NCBI RefSeq assembly: GCF_900105835.1
Contig: NZ_LT629783.1
Coordinates: 4,486,501-4,550,500 of the forward strand
Length of the DNA stretch: 64,000 nucleotides
Source: Pseudomonas fragi
GTDB lineage: Bacteria > Pseudomonadota > Gammaproteobacteria > Pseudomonadales > Pseudomonadaceae
Direction: 5' to 3'
The notes under the pieces: generated by a model
What the model saw: only the letters and a program-made list of their open reading frames with translations
What the model was told of the DNA's origin: nothing
The model's database searches: none
Shown: piece by piece, positions 26,980 through 35,260 of the stretch
How the letters are laid out: each line of letters begins with the position of its first letter
How positions within the stretch are numbered: position 1 is the first letter of the stretch
Program-made: the position numbers and the translations under genes

Positions 26980-28302
26980 ATGGATAACTCCAGCACCCTG
27001 CCTGCCGGGGCCGTGTCTGCGGCGCCTAAAGAAAAGACCACCTCCAGCCGCATCAAATCGATTTTCAGTGGTTCCGTCGGCAATATGGTCGAGTGGTACG
27101 ACTGGTACGTTTACGCCGCGTTCTCGCTGTATTTCGCCAAGGCTTTTTTCCCTAAGGGCGACACCACCGCACAACTGCTCAACACCGCTGCGATCTTCGC
27201 CGTGGGCTTTTTGATGCGCCCCATCGGTGGCTGGCTGATGGGCCTGTACGCTGACCGCAAAGGCCGTAAAGCCGCACTGATGGCCTCGGTATTGCTGATG
27301 TGCTTCGGTTCGCTGGTGATCGCGCTATCGCCGGGTTACGAAACCATCGGCGTCTGGGCACCGATCCTGCTGGTCTTCGCCCGCTTGCTGCAAGGCTTGT
27401 CGGTGGGCGGTGAATACGGCACTTCGGCCACTTACCTGAGTGAAATGGCGACCAAGGAACGTCGCGGTTTCTTCTCCAGTTTCCAGTACGTGACCCTGAT
27501 CTCGGGCCAGCTCATCGCCCTGGGCGTGCTGATCGTGCTGCAACAGACCCTGACCGAAGAACAGCTTTACAGCTGGGGCTGGCGCGTGCCGTTCGTGATC
27601 GGCGCCCTGTGTGCCGTGGTCGCGCTGTATCTGCGTCGTGGCATGGAAGAAACCGAGTCGTTCAAAAAGACCAAGGTCAAGCCTAAAGAAAGCGCCATGC
27701 GCACCTTGCTGCGTCATCCCAAGGAGCTGATGACCGTCGTCGGCCTGACTATGGGCGGCACCCTGGCGTTCTACACCTACACCACCTATATGCAGAAGTA
27801 TCTGGTGAACACGGTGGGCATGAGCATCTCGGACTCCACCACCATTTCGGCCGCTACATTGTTCCTGTTCATGTGCATCCAGCCGCTGGTGGGCGGGCTT
27901 TCGGACAAGATCGGCCGTCGTCCGATCCTGATCGCCTTCGGTGTACTGGGGACCCTGTTTACCGTGCCGATCCTCACCACCCTGCACACCATCACCACCT
28001 GGTGGGGCGCGTTCTTCCTGATCATGGCCGCACTGATCATCGTCAGCGGCTACACCTCGATCAACGCCGTGGTCAAAGCGGAACTGTTCCCCACGGAGAT
28101 TCGCGCACTGGGCGTAGGTTTGCCTTACGCACTGACCGTGTCGATTTTTGGTGGTACGGCTGAATATATCGCGCTGTGGTTCAAGAGCGCAGGTATGGAA
28201 ACCGGTTACTACTGGTACGTTACGGCTTGTATTGCCTGCTCGCTGGCGGTGTATGCCACCATGAAAGACACCCGCAAGCACTCGCGCATCGAGACTGACT
28301 GA
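26980..28302 (+). CDS. kgtP: MFS dicarboxylate/alpha-ketoglutarate permease (KgtP-like)
   Basis: Proton symporter of the metabolite:H+ branch of the MFS, 440 residues with about 12 helices. The conserved VEWYDWYVYAAFSLYFAKAF start, the GWLMGLYADRKGRK loop between helices 2 and 3, and VGGEYGTSATYLSEMA are those of the KgtP/PcaT/ShiA group. Its sigma-54 promoter and shared activator sites with dctA favour a C4/C5-dicarboxylate such as alpha-ketoglutarate. I place the start at the ATG 26980 (AGAAGGA upstream); an earlier in-frame ATG at 26887 lies ahead of the promoter and is unlikely. A-rich AAAAACAA before the start could be a Crc/Hfq site. Confidence 0.86.
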   Translation: MDNSSTLPAGAVSAAPKEKTTSSRIKSIFSGSVGNMVEWYDWYVYAAFSLYFAKAFFPKGDTTAQLLNTAAIFAVGFLMRPIGGWLMGLYADRKGRKAALMASVLLMCFGSLVIALSPGYETIGVWAPILLVFARLLQGLSVGGEYGTSATYLSEMATKERRGFFSSFQYVTLISGQLIALGVLIVLQQTLTEEQLYSWGWRVPFVIGALCAVVALYLRRGMEETESFKKTKVKPKESAMRTLLRHPKELMTVVGLTMGGTLAFYTYTTYMQKYLVNTVGMSISDSTTISAATLFLFMCIQPLVGGLSDKIGRRPILIAFGVLGTLFTVPILTTLHTITTWWGAFFLIMAALIIVSGYTSINAVVKAELFPTEIRALGVGLPYALTVSIFGGTAEYIALWFKSAGMETGYYWYVTACIACSLAVYATMKDTRKHSRIETD

Positions 28303-28317
28303 CGGCCTACCCAGTGG

Positions 28318-28404
28318 TGTGGGAGCGGGCTTGCTCGCGATTGAATCGCTGCGCTGCAACTGAAACACCGCAGCGCCTGCATCGCGAGCAAGCCCGCTCC
28401 CACA
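28318..28404. repeat. REP pair, family B copy 2
   Basis: TGTGGGAGCGGGCTTGCTCG and its complement face each other across about 40 bases, filling the gap between two converging genes (kgtP and the four-repeat membrane protein). Confidence 0.9.
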
Positions 28405-28408
28405 GGGG

Positions 28409-29176
28409 TTAGCCGATGCTGCTACCCGACAGGCTGGCCGATTGGCCGGCCTGTTTGTTTTTCAGATACGTCGCCCCGCCAATCATGACCACCAATATCC
28501 CCGCCAGCACCAGCGATGAGCCGATGGTGCCGAAGTCCAGCCCGCCCTTGTCCAGGGGTTTGGTCAGGAAGTCGCCCAGGGTTGCGCCGAACGGGCGCGT
28601 CAGCACGAATGCGACCCAGAACAACACCACCGGCGAGATTTTGCTGAAGTAGCGCGCCAGCACCACCACCCCGATAGTCGCCCCGATAAACAGCGCGCCA
28701 CCCGCAAAACCCAGCCCCGAATCATCCGCCAGGTAGTCACCCAGGGCAGTGCCCAGAGTGTTGGAAAACAGAATCGCCATCCAGTAGAACATCTCGCCGC
28801 GTCGGCTCTGCACCTGGCTGACATTCAGTGACTCACCGCTCCATTTCCACAGCGCGAATATCGCCACCAGTATCGACACCAGAATCAGCGAGCCCGTGGC
28901 ATAGCCCAGGCCGAGGGTGCGGTCCATAAAGTCAGACAGGGTGGTGCCGGCGGTGCTGGTGGACAGAATCACCAGCCAATACAGCACGGGGTTGTAGGTT
29001 TTGGAGGACAGCTGAGTCAGCAAGGTCAGCACAAACACGCTGATAAGCAGCATCGAGCTGACGGCATAGCCGACATTGAGGGTCATCGACAGCAAGTCGC
29101 CCGCGGTTTCGCCCAGGGTCGTGGCGCAGATTTTCATCACCCAAAACGCAAGGGTAATTTGAGGAAGTTTGTTCAT
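28409..29176 (-). CDS. COG4705-type membrane protein with fourfold internal repeat
   Basis: Membrane protein of 255 residues with about eight hydrophobic helices arranged as four repeats of roughly 40 residues. Each repeat starts with Phe/Tyr-Trp and contains a T-x-G-x-T-x-G/S-D core: ATTLGETAGDLL, STAGTTLSDFM, NTLGTALGDYL and RPFGATLGDFL. The acidic residue and glycine of each core would sit together in the membrane, as in a transporter or channel. The family has no firm function that I know. The leader contains a hairpin (29205-29232). The gene converges on kgtP across a REP pair. Confidence 0.8.
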   Translation of the reverse strand: MNKLPQITLAFWVMKICATTLGETAGDLLSMTLNVGYAVSSMLLISVFVLTLLTQLSSKTYNPVLYWLVILSTSTAGTTLSDFMDRTLGLGYATGSLILVSILVAIFALWKWSGESLNVSQVQSRRGEMFYWMAILFSNTLGTALGDYLADDSGLGFAGGALFIGATIGVVVLARYFSKISPVVLFWVAFVLTRPFGATLGDFLTKPLDKGGLDFGTIGSSLVLAGILVVMIGGATYLKNKQAGQSASLSGSSIG

Positions 29177-29556
29177 TCGGTCGAGGCTCCAGTGTTTATG
29201 GGGGGCAAAGCCGTTTTTGGGATCGGCTTTTTTGCCCGCGGAAGACTGGTGCTCGGGGGGTGAAAAATAGGTAATGGACAGATGAAAAGCCTGTCTGTGA
29301 ATACGATTTTTCCCAATTAATTGTCAGTTAATACTGTTAGCCCACTATCAATCTCAGCAACGCCTGTGGGCCGGCTGAAGTGCTAAGCCACCCTGCGCAA
29401 CGATGGACAGCCTGTACAACCTGTTTTTGTGCGGGCCTATACATCGAATTAACTGATTTGTTTGTGCTGTTTTTTGCGCTTTTTAATCAAATTAATCGGC
29501 GTAGTCTTAAACCCATAGCCACTCAACATCCCAAACACGAAACAAGGAACTTGATC
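29177..29556. other. Intergenic region between the COG4705 gene and the repeat-protein gene
   Basis: A 380-base divergent control region. Near 29205-29232 is a hairpin with a T run when read on the plus strand (AGCCG and CGGCT), which lies in the leader of the minus-strand gene. At 29260-29274 the minus strand reads TTACCTATTTTTCAC, close to the ColR-type core. The stretch 29310-29340 is AT-rich and may hold the promoter of the repeat-protein gene. No other gene is visible. Confidence 0.5.
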
Positions 29557-29814
29557 ATGAAAACCAAACTTATCCTCGCTGCTGCTTTCTCTGTCCTGGC
29601 TTTCAATGCTGTTGCCGCCGACGGTTTCGATAAAACCCATTCGTCGAGCTTTGCTGAAGATGGCTACAGCCGCACAGGTTCTGCTGCCGTGGCTGCCGAC
29701 GGTTATGACCGCACAGGTTCGGCCACATTTGCCGAAGACGGTTTCAGCCGCACCAAATCGGCTACCTTCGCCGCTGACGGTTACGATCGCACCGAAGGCG
29801 CCCGGTTCAGCTAA
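29557..29814 (+). CDS. Small secreted protein of five tandem 13-residue repeats
   Basis: An 85-residue protein: a 20-residue Sec signal peptide (MKTKLILAAAFSVLAFNAVA), then exactly five 13-residue units to the end: ADGFDKTHSSSFA, EDGYSRTGSAAVA, ADGYDRTGSATFA, EDGFSRTKSATFA and ADGYDRTEGARFS. Odd units begin ADG[FY]D and even units EDG[FY]S, so there is also a 26-residue super-period. There is no cysteine. AAGGAAC precedes the ATG by six bases. A terminator follows 19 bases after the stop, so it is a single-gene unit. I know of no characterised function; similar repeat proteins occur in other pseudomonads as hypothetical proteins. Confidence 0.82.
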   Translation: MKTKLILAAAFSVLAFNAVAADGFDKTHSSSFAEDGYSRTGSAAVAADGYDRTGSATFAEDGFSRTKSATFAADGYDRTEGARFS

Positions 29815-29833
29815 CCGCTGAAACAGGCACTCC

Positions 29834-29864
29834 AGCCCGGCCTTGGCCGGGCTTAGTTGTTTTT
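29834..29864 (+). terminator. Rho-independent terminator after the repeat-protein gene
   Basis: AGCCCGGCC-TT-GGCCGGGCT is a perfect nine-pair stem followed by a T-rich tail (TAGTTGTTTTT). Confidence 0.85.
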
Positions 29865-29890
29865 GGGGGGGAGGAAATGGCGATCCACTT

Positions 29891-30035
29891 GTAGCAGCTG
29901 CCGAAGGAACGAGGCTGCGTTCGGGGACGTAGTCGTCGTAAATCCTGAGTACCGGTTTTAACTGGCGCACCCCATTGTCTGATTTTGCGACGGCTTCGCC
30001 GCCGAACGCAGCCTCGTTCCTTCGGCAGCTGCTAC
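29891..30035. repeat. REPIN-like long palindrome, family A copy 3
   Basis: Starts GTAGCAGCTGCCGAAGGAAC and ends with its complement. The centre resembles copies 1, 4 and 5 (segments like CTGGCGCACC and CTGATTTTGCGACGG). It lies just after the repeat-protein terminator and before the flavin reductase. Confidence 0.85.
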
Positions 30036-30130
30036 GAAAGCCTCGCAATTCGCCATGGAAGCTTTTGTAATCAACCCAAATGCCTTGCACTATATGGGCC
30101 CTCTATCTCAGCCGTTTGCGGACTCTTCCC

Positions 30131-30751
30131 ATGTATGACGATATCCATTTCTATGAACCATCCCAGGGCCACGGCCTGCCCCATGATCCGTTCAATGCCA
30201 TCGTCGGTCCGCGCCCCATCGGCTGGATTTCGTCACAGGACGCCCAGGGCCGCTTGAACCTTGCGCCCTACAGCTTTTTCAACGCATTCAACTACATCCC
30301 GCCGATCATCGGGTTTTGCAGTGTAGGTCGCAAAGACAGCCTCAATAACATCGAACAAACCGGCGAGTTCGTCTGGAACCTCGCCACCCGGCCGCTGGCC
30401 GAGTCCATGAACCAAAGCTGTGCCATGGTCGCGCCCGAGGTCAATGAGTTCGAGCTGGCCGGGCTGACCACCGTACCGTCACGGGTGATCAGTGTGCCGC
30501 GCGTGGCCGAAACGCCGGTGTCGTTTGAATGCAAGGTCACCCAGATTATCCAGCTGCAACGGGCAGACCAGGAACTGGTGCCAAGCTGGCTGATTCTGGG
30601 GGAGGTGGTGGCGGTGCATATTGCCAGGCACCTGCTCAAGGACGGGATTTACGATACCGCCGCCGCCGAGCCGATCTTGCGCGGCGGCGGCCCGGCGGAT
30701 TACTTCCAGCTGGGCCCCGAAGCATTGTTCAAGATGCATCGCCCACGCTGA
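30131..30751 (+). CDS. Flavin reductase family protein
   Basis: Protein of 206 residues with the flavin reductase-like split-barrel fold. Family segments seen are PRPIGWISSQDAQGRLNLAP and SFFNAFNYIPPIIGFCSVG (about 25-65), the FMN-binding region, and FECKVTQIIQL in the core. Such enzymes reduce flavin for a partner monooxygenase or bind FMN for their own reaction; the partner is unknown, although an ABM-domain gene is close. The ATG at 30131 has no strong ribosome-binding site, so the exact start is moderately sure. It converges on a 77-residue gene whose stop codon immediately follows. Confidence 0.84.
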   Translation: MYDDIHFYEPSQGHGLPHDPFNAIVGPRPIGWISSQDAQGRLNLAPYSFFNAFNYIPPIIGFCSVGRKDSLNNIEQTGEFVWNLATRPLAESMNQSCAMVAPEVNEFELAGLTTVPSRVISVPRVAETPVSFECKVTQIIQLQRADQELVPSWLILGEVVAVHIARHLLKDGIYDTAAAEPILRGGGPADYFQLGPEALFKMHRPR

Positions 30752-30985
30752 TTACCACACCAGCTCGGCGTCCTCGGTGACGCCTTGCAGGGCTTCAAGT
30801 TGCTCGGCTGCAGCGGCATCGGCGGCGGTCGCAGTCTTGAAGGTCTGCTCGATGAGAATTTTGTGAAAGCGCGGGGTTCCACCTTCGTACAAGGCTTTGA
30901 CCGCAATTGCTGCGTGATAAACACCCGGTTCTACCGGGACTACAGCGGATACCGCTTCAAACTGTGCAAATTCCTTACGCGCCAT
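30752..30985 (-). CDS. Conserved small hypothetical protein
   Basis: A 77-residue acidic soluble protein beginning MARKEFAQFEAVSAVVPVEPG and ending TEDAELVW. It has an alanine-rich helical middle (TATAADAAAAEQLEALQG). GGGAG is seven bases before the ATG. Codon use resembles nearby genes, and its stop abuts the flavin reductase stop, so I think it is real. I recognise no domain; no function is proposed. Confidence 0.6.
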   Translation of the reverse strand: MARKEFAQFEAVSAVVPVEPGVYHAAIAVKALYEGGTPRFHKILIEQTFKTATAADAAAAEQLEALQGVTEDAELVW

Positions 30986-31017
30986 GCGCCAACTCCCGGC
31001 AGTGAAAAACCGCCATT

Positions 31018-31332
31018 CTACCTCTTCGGCCCGCCTGCATCGCTGTAGGTCTGAAAATCGAGGCTGTCCACCACTTGCTGGTGTACCAGGGTGCCGTAGA
31101 TATCCATCAGCGCTGAGTTGAAGTAGGCCTGCATCGAGGGTTCATCCTGCCAGTAGCCAGCAACCTGCCACAGCAGCGGATCGTTATCGCAATGCTGCAA
31201 GGCAAAGTGCAGGCAGCCGGGGGTTTGCAGGCTCGGTTCGATCAGTTGGCTCAGGCAGGCCTCGACCTGGGCCGAGCACCCGGCGCGGGCGCGAACCACG
31301 GTCATATGACTGACGGCATTGGGCTGGGGCAT
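31018..31332 (-). CDS. Antibiotic biosynthesis monooxygenase (ABM) domain protein
   Basis: A 104-residue protein of the dimeric ferredoxin-like ABM fold: SHMTVVRARAGCSAQVEACL at the start, then PGCLHFALQHC and LLWQVAGYWQDEPSMQAYF, the usual core. Small ABM proteins act as quinol or haem-type monooxygenases or in stress responses; substrate unknown. The ATG at 31330-31332 with GTGGAG upstream is preferred over an earlier ATG at 31374. It is likely the first gene of a short minus-strand unit with the 77-residue gene. The divergent AraC regulator lies 312 bases away. Confidence 0.8.
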   Translation of the reverse strand: MPQPNAVSHMTVVRARAGCSAQVEACLSQLIEPSLQTPGCLHFALQHCDNDPLLWQVAGYWQDEPSMQAYFNSALMDIYGTLVHQQVVDSLDFQTYSDAGGPKR

Positions 31333-31644
31333 GCTGGCCTCCACAAAGGAAAGTGGTGTTGGGGGGAGGTTCAAAGCTTAAGGGGCGCAGCAACTGACCG
31401 TTAGTCGATTCCTGCCCGAGGCTTGCACGATCCTGCAAACCCCCGCCTGCCAGCCGCCCGCCCGGACAATCGGGCAAACGGCCTGGCTATCAGGGTTTCG
31501 AGCAAGGTTGTGCGTCTGCGCCGGGTTCGGCGGGGGGCTGCTCCCGGGCTTTGACAGGATCAGGCAAGACAACGGCAGAAATTAGCTACCCCTTGGCCTT
31601 GCACAAACTTAAGCTGTGCCATCACTGCAAGAAGGATGCGCCCC
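31333..31644. other. Divergent control region of the ABM and AraC genes
   Basis: A 312-base gap with no gene. A weak hairpin (GCCCG-N6-CGGGC) lies around 31457-31472. Nothing else is clear by eye apart from ribosome-binding sites at each end. Confidence 0.5.
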
Positions 31645-32574
31645 ATGTCCCTGCTGGAACCGCCGCGGCCCGCGCTCGACCCCGCCTTTGAAACGCAGCG
31701 GGTGGAACTGGCCGACCTGATTTTTCGTCACGCCCCGCAAGACGGCTCGTTCACCACCGGCGTCGAGGCGCTGTTCGTGTCGCGCTACAGCCAGCCCAGC
31801 GGTTTCTCTCCGAGCCTGCCCAAACCCGCTTTGTGCATCATGGCCCAGGGGCGCAAAGAGGTACGCCTGGCAGACGAATACTTCGCCTACGACCCGCTCA
31901 ATTACCTGGTGGTTTCGGTGTCGATGCCCATCAGTGGCCGGGTGCTGGAAATATCCCCCGAGCACCCGGTACTGGCTTTGCGCTTGGACATTGACCCGGC
32001 CGAGATCGCCACGCTGATCAGCGAGGCTGGCCCCATGGGCGTGCCATCACGACCTACCGGGCGCGGGCTGTATGTCGAACCCATCGACCCGTTGATGCTC
32101 GATGCACTGCTGCGTCTGACACGTCTGCTCGATACGCCCAAAGACATCGCCATGCTCGCGCCATTAATTCGCCGCGAGATTCTCTACCGGCTGCTACGCA
32201 GCCCGCAGGGCCATCGGCTGTATCAGATCGCCAGCGAGAACAGCCAGAACCACCGCGTCAGCCGGGCGATTTCCTGGCTTAACGGTAACTTTGAGCAGCC
32301 GTTGCGCATCGACAGCCTGGCACGCGAAGCCAATCTCAGCGTGTCGACCCTGCACCACCGGTTCAAGGCCATGACCGCCATGAGCCCGCTGCAATACCAA
32401 AAGCAACTGCGCCTTAACGAAGCCCGCCGATTGATGCTCAGCGAAGGCCTGGATGCGTCGGCCGCGGGCTATCGCGTGGGCTATGAGAGCCCGTCGCAAT
32501 TCAGCCGCGAGTACAGCCGCCAGTTTGGCGCGCCACCGGTGCGGGATCTGGCGCGCCTGCGCATGAGCTTATAG
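31645..32574 (+). CDS. AraC family regulator (AraC_N type)
   Basis: Regulator of 309 residues: an N-terminal ligand-binding AraC_N domain (SGFSPSLPKPALCIMAQGRK, about 50-70) and two C-terminal helix-turn-helix motifs, ending in the AraC signature AAGYRVGYESPSQFSREYSR. The ligand is unknown. GAAGGA lies eight bases before the ATG at 31645; an ATG nine bases earlier lacks one. The gene overlaps the 3' end of the converging TPP-dependent decarboxylase gene by six bases. Its divergent neighbour, the ABM gene, is a candidate target. Confidence 0.87.
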   Translation: MSLLEPPRPALDPAFETQRVELADLIFRHAPQDGSFTTGVEALFVSRYSQPSGFSPSLPKPALCIMAQGRKEVRLADEYFAYDPLNYLVVSVSMPISGRVLEISPEHPVLALRLDIDPAEIATLISEAGPMGVPSRPTGRGLYVEPIDPLMLDALLRLTRLLDTPKDIAMLAPLIRREILYRLLRSPQGHRLYQIASENSQNHRVSRAISWLNGNFEQPLRIDSLAREANLSVSTLHHRFKAMTAMSPLQYQKQLRLNEARRLMLSEGLDASAAGYRVGYESPSQFSREYSRQFGAPPVRDLARLRMSL

Positions 32575-34200
32575 GCCCAGAGATTGCTGCCAGCGCAGCT
32601 CATCGATTTCAATCACGCTGGGCCCCTGGCGGTCGCCGGCGCTGGCCAGCGCTGCGCGCAATTGCGCTTCATCCCCGACCGCCTGCGCGGCACAACCCAG
32701 GGCCTTGGCCACACCGATAAAGTCCGGGGTGTAGATGTCCACGCCAACAGGCTCGATGGCGCGATTGAGCATGTATTTCTTGATCTCGCCGTAGCCCTGG
32801 TTGTTCCACAGCAGCACGATGATCGGCGTTTGCGCCTCCACTGCGCTGGCCAGTTCGGCCAGGGTAAATTGCAGGCCGCCATCACCAATCAGGCACAGCA
32901 CCGGGCCGCCGGGTTTGCCTTCGGCACGACGCCCCAGCCAGGCCCCCACTGCCGCGGGCAGGGCGTAGCCGAGCGTGCCGTAGCCCGTCGATGAGTTGAA
33001 CCAGCGCCGCGGCTGTTCGGGGTTGAAGGTCAGGTTGCCGGTGTACACCGGCTGGGTCGAATCGCCGACGCACACGGCATCCGGCAGCACCTCGAAAACC
33101 GTCTGCAAAAAAACCGTCTGGGCACGGGTCGGGGCATCCCACTCGGTGGCCAACTGCGCCTGCAGACGGCTGACCCGCACAGCTCCCCACTGCGGATCTC
33201 GTAATGGCAACGGCGCAAGGCTTGCCAGTAGAGCCTCGCTCGCCACGTTGGCATCGGCTACCAGCGCCAGTGTCGGCGGGTAATTGCGTACGGTCTGGTC
33301 GGGGTCGATATCAATACGCAGCAGTACGCCGGGGATCTCGAAGCCGCCGGCAAACGTCACGTCGTAATCGGTCTCGGCCAACTCTGTGCCGATTGCCAGC
33401 ACCACATCGGCCTCGGCCACCAGCGCCCGTGTGGCGACCAGGCTTTGCGTCGAGCCGATCAACAGAGGGTGAGAGGAGGGCAGCATGCCCTTGGCGTTGA
33501 TGGTCAGGGCCACCGGCGCGCCGAGGCGCTCGGCCAGTTGCGTCAGTGCCGGCGCCGCATCGATCGCACCGCCGCCAGCCAGAATCAGCGGTCGCTTGGC
33601 CTGGGCCAGACGCTGGCTCATCTGCTCAATCGCAGCAGGCGCGGGGCCGGGGCGGGCAATGCTGACGGGCAGGCTGGCAAGCAGCGCATCGGCGTTTTCC
33701 ACCAGCACGTCCAGGGGGATTTCGATATGCACCGGGCGTGGGCGCCCGGCCTGAAATAGCGCAAAGGCCCGCGCCAGCACGGCCGGCAACTCAGCTGCCG
33801 ACATCAGGGTATGGGAAAACGCCGCGACGCCAGCGACCAGTGCGCTTTGGTTGGGCAGCTCGTGCAACTTGCCGCGCCCGCCACCCAACTGGCTGCGTGA
33901 CTGCACACTGGAGATCACCAGCATCGGGATCGAGTCGCCGTAGGCCTGGCCCATCGCCGTGGTGATATTGGTCATGCCCGGCCCGGTGATGATAAAACAT
34001 ACACCCGGTTTGCCACTGGTGCGGGCATAGCCGTCGGCCATAAAGCCTGCACCCTGCTCATGACGCGGGGTGATGTGGTTGATCGACGAGCCCGCCAGCC
34101 CGCGATACAGCTCAACGGTATGCACCCCCGGAATGCCGAACACCTGCTCGACCCCGTAGGCCTCCAGCAACTTGACCAATACCTCGCCGCACGTCGCCAT
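32569..34200 (-). CDS. Thiamine-diphosphate decarboxylase, 5-guanidino-2-oxopentanoate type (AruI-like)
   Basis: Enzyme of 543 residues from the acetolactate synthase/pyruvate decarboxylase superfamily. The N-terminal domain has the catalytic glutamate in ITPRHEQGAGFMADGYAR (about 43-60), a central domain, and the C-terminal TPP/Mg motif GDGGLQFTLAELASAVEAQ with LLWNNQGYGE. The closest named group I recall is AruI, which decarboxylates 2-ketoarginine in the arginine transaminase route; benzoylformate-type or other keto acids are also possible. The ATG at 34198-34200 with AGGAA upstream is preferred to one 60 bases earlier. A divergent LysR gene lies 111 bases away and may control it. Confidence 0.84.
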   Translation of the reverse strand: MATCGEVLVKLLEAYGVEQVFGIPGVHTVELYRGLAGSSINHITPRHEQGAGFMADGYARTSGKPGVCFIITGPGMTNITTAMGQAYGDSIPMLVISSVQSRSQLGGGRGKLHELPNQSALVAGVAAFSHTLMSAAELPAVLARAFALFQAGRPRPVHIEIPLDVLVENADALLASLPVSIARPGPAPAAIEQMSQRLAQAKRPLILAGGGAIDAAPALTQLAERLGAPVALTINAKGMLPSSHPLLIGSTQSLVATRALVAEADVVLAIGTELAETDYDVTFAGGFEIPGVLLRIDIDPDQTVRNYPPTLALVADANVASEALLASLAPLPLRDPQWGAVRVSRLQAQLATEWDAPTRAQTVFLQTVFEVLPDAVCVGDSTQPVYTGNLTFNPEQPRRWFNSSTGYGTLGYALPAAVGAWLGRRAEGKPGGPVLCLIGDGGLQFTLAELASAVEAQTPIIVLLWNNQGYGEIKKYMLNRAIEPVGVDIYTPDFIGVAKALGCAAQAVGDEAQLRAALASAGDRQGPSVIEIDELRWQQSLGL

Positions 34201-34311
34201 GTGTCCCGTTCCTTTTTTGTTCTGGAAAAGACCATTGAAGCGGTCGGATGTGGTGCGCACAACGCAAACGTGCTCATACTAGCCATGTCCTGGACTCATG
34301 GCTGACCACTG

Positions 34312-35196
34312 ATGAAACGCCTCCCGCCGCTTCCCGCACTGCATACTTTTCTGATCACGGCCCAATGCTGCAACTTCACCCGTGCCGGTGAGCAATTGCA
34401 TATCACCCAAGGGGCGGTCAGCAGGCAAATTTCCGGTCTGGAAGAGCATCTGGGTTACTCGCTGTTCCATCGTCAGGCCCGTGGTCTGAGCCTGACCGAG
34501 CAGGGCCAGGCGCTGTACCCGCGTATCGAGCAGGTGTTTGACTTGATCGGCGAGGCTGTCGAGCATGCGAGCGTTCGCCGCAGCCCGCTGCAAATCAAGG
34601 CCCCTACCTGCATGCTGCGCTGGCTGTTGCCCAAGTTGCTGCACTGGCAAGAACTGCGCCCGGACGTGCCGGTTGAGCTGACCAGCAGTGTGCAGCACGG
34701 GGTGGATTTTCGCCGCGAGGCATTTGATGCTGCGGTGGTCTACAGCCCGCAACCGGGGCCCAAGCGTCAGGGGCGCCACCTGTTCGACGAACAGCTGACA
34801 CCGGTCTGCGCCCCGCATCTGCTGGATGGCAGCGGCGCTATCAACCAGCTGGGCGATCTGGCACAACACACCCTGCTGCACCCCAGTCGCGACCAGCAGG
34901 ACTGGACCCACTGGCTGAGTGCGGCGGGGGGCGATGTATCGGCCATCCGCAAGAGCCAGTACTTCGACACCCTGGACCTGGCCATGACCGTGGCCGCCCA
35001 GGGCAACGGCGTTGCCATAGGCGACTGGTCACTGATAGGCGATGACCTGAAGGCTGGCCGCCTGGCCATGCCCTTTGACTTCAAGGTGCGTACCGGCGGC
35101 GCGTACCTGCTGGTGTGTTCACCACGCCACGAGGCATCGGCGCCGTTGCTTGAGTTGCTGGACTGGTTGGTGGCGCAGGCACATGGCGCAGATTAA
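34312..35196 (+). CDS. LysR-type regulator (GcvA-like)
   Basis: Regulator of 294 residues: N-terminal winged HTH (residues 1-65, FTRAGEQLHITQGAVSRQISGLE) and a substrate-binding domain from about residue 90. The opening MKRLPPLPALHTF is typical of the GcvA subgroup. It is divergent from the AruI-like decarboxylase gene, a common arrangement for a pathway-specific LysR regulator. The small gap would hold both promoters. A run of twelve C follows 14 bases after the stop. Confidence 0.88.
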   Translation: MKRLPPLPALHTFLITAQCCNFTRAGEQLHITQGAVSRQISGLEEHLGYSLFHRQARGLSLTEQGQALYPRIEQVFDLIGEAVEHASVRRSPLQIKAPTCMLRWLLPKLLHWQELRPDVPVELTSSVQHGVDFRREAFDAAVVYSPQPGPKRQGRHLFDEQLTPVCAPHLLDGSGAINQLGDLAQHTLLHPSRDQQDWTHWLSAAGGDVSAIRKSQYFDTLDLAMTVAAQGNGVAIGDWSLIGDDLKAGRLAMPFDFKVRTGGAYLLVCSPRHEASAPLLELLDWLVAQAHGAD

Positions 35197-35210
35197 CTGC
35201 GGACCGATAA

Positions 35211-35222
35211 CCCCCCCCCCCC
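35211..35222. repeat. Homopolymer of 12 C
   Basis: Twelve consecutive C just after the LysR gene and before the fic operator array. Long C tracts slip in replication and are also assembly error-prone. Confidence 0.8.
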
Positions 35223-35260
35223 GATTTTCCTGATGCGACAAAAAGCGCTGTAACAGTTTT

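Noticed and set aside
29449..30090. A 213-codon minus-strand frame across the repeat-protein gene
   Set aside because: It runs through a terminator and a REPIN-like repeat; the plus-strand signal peptide and repeats explain the region.
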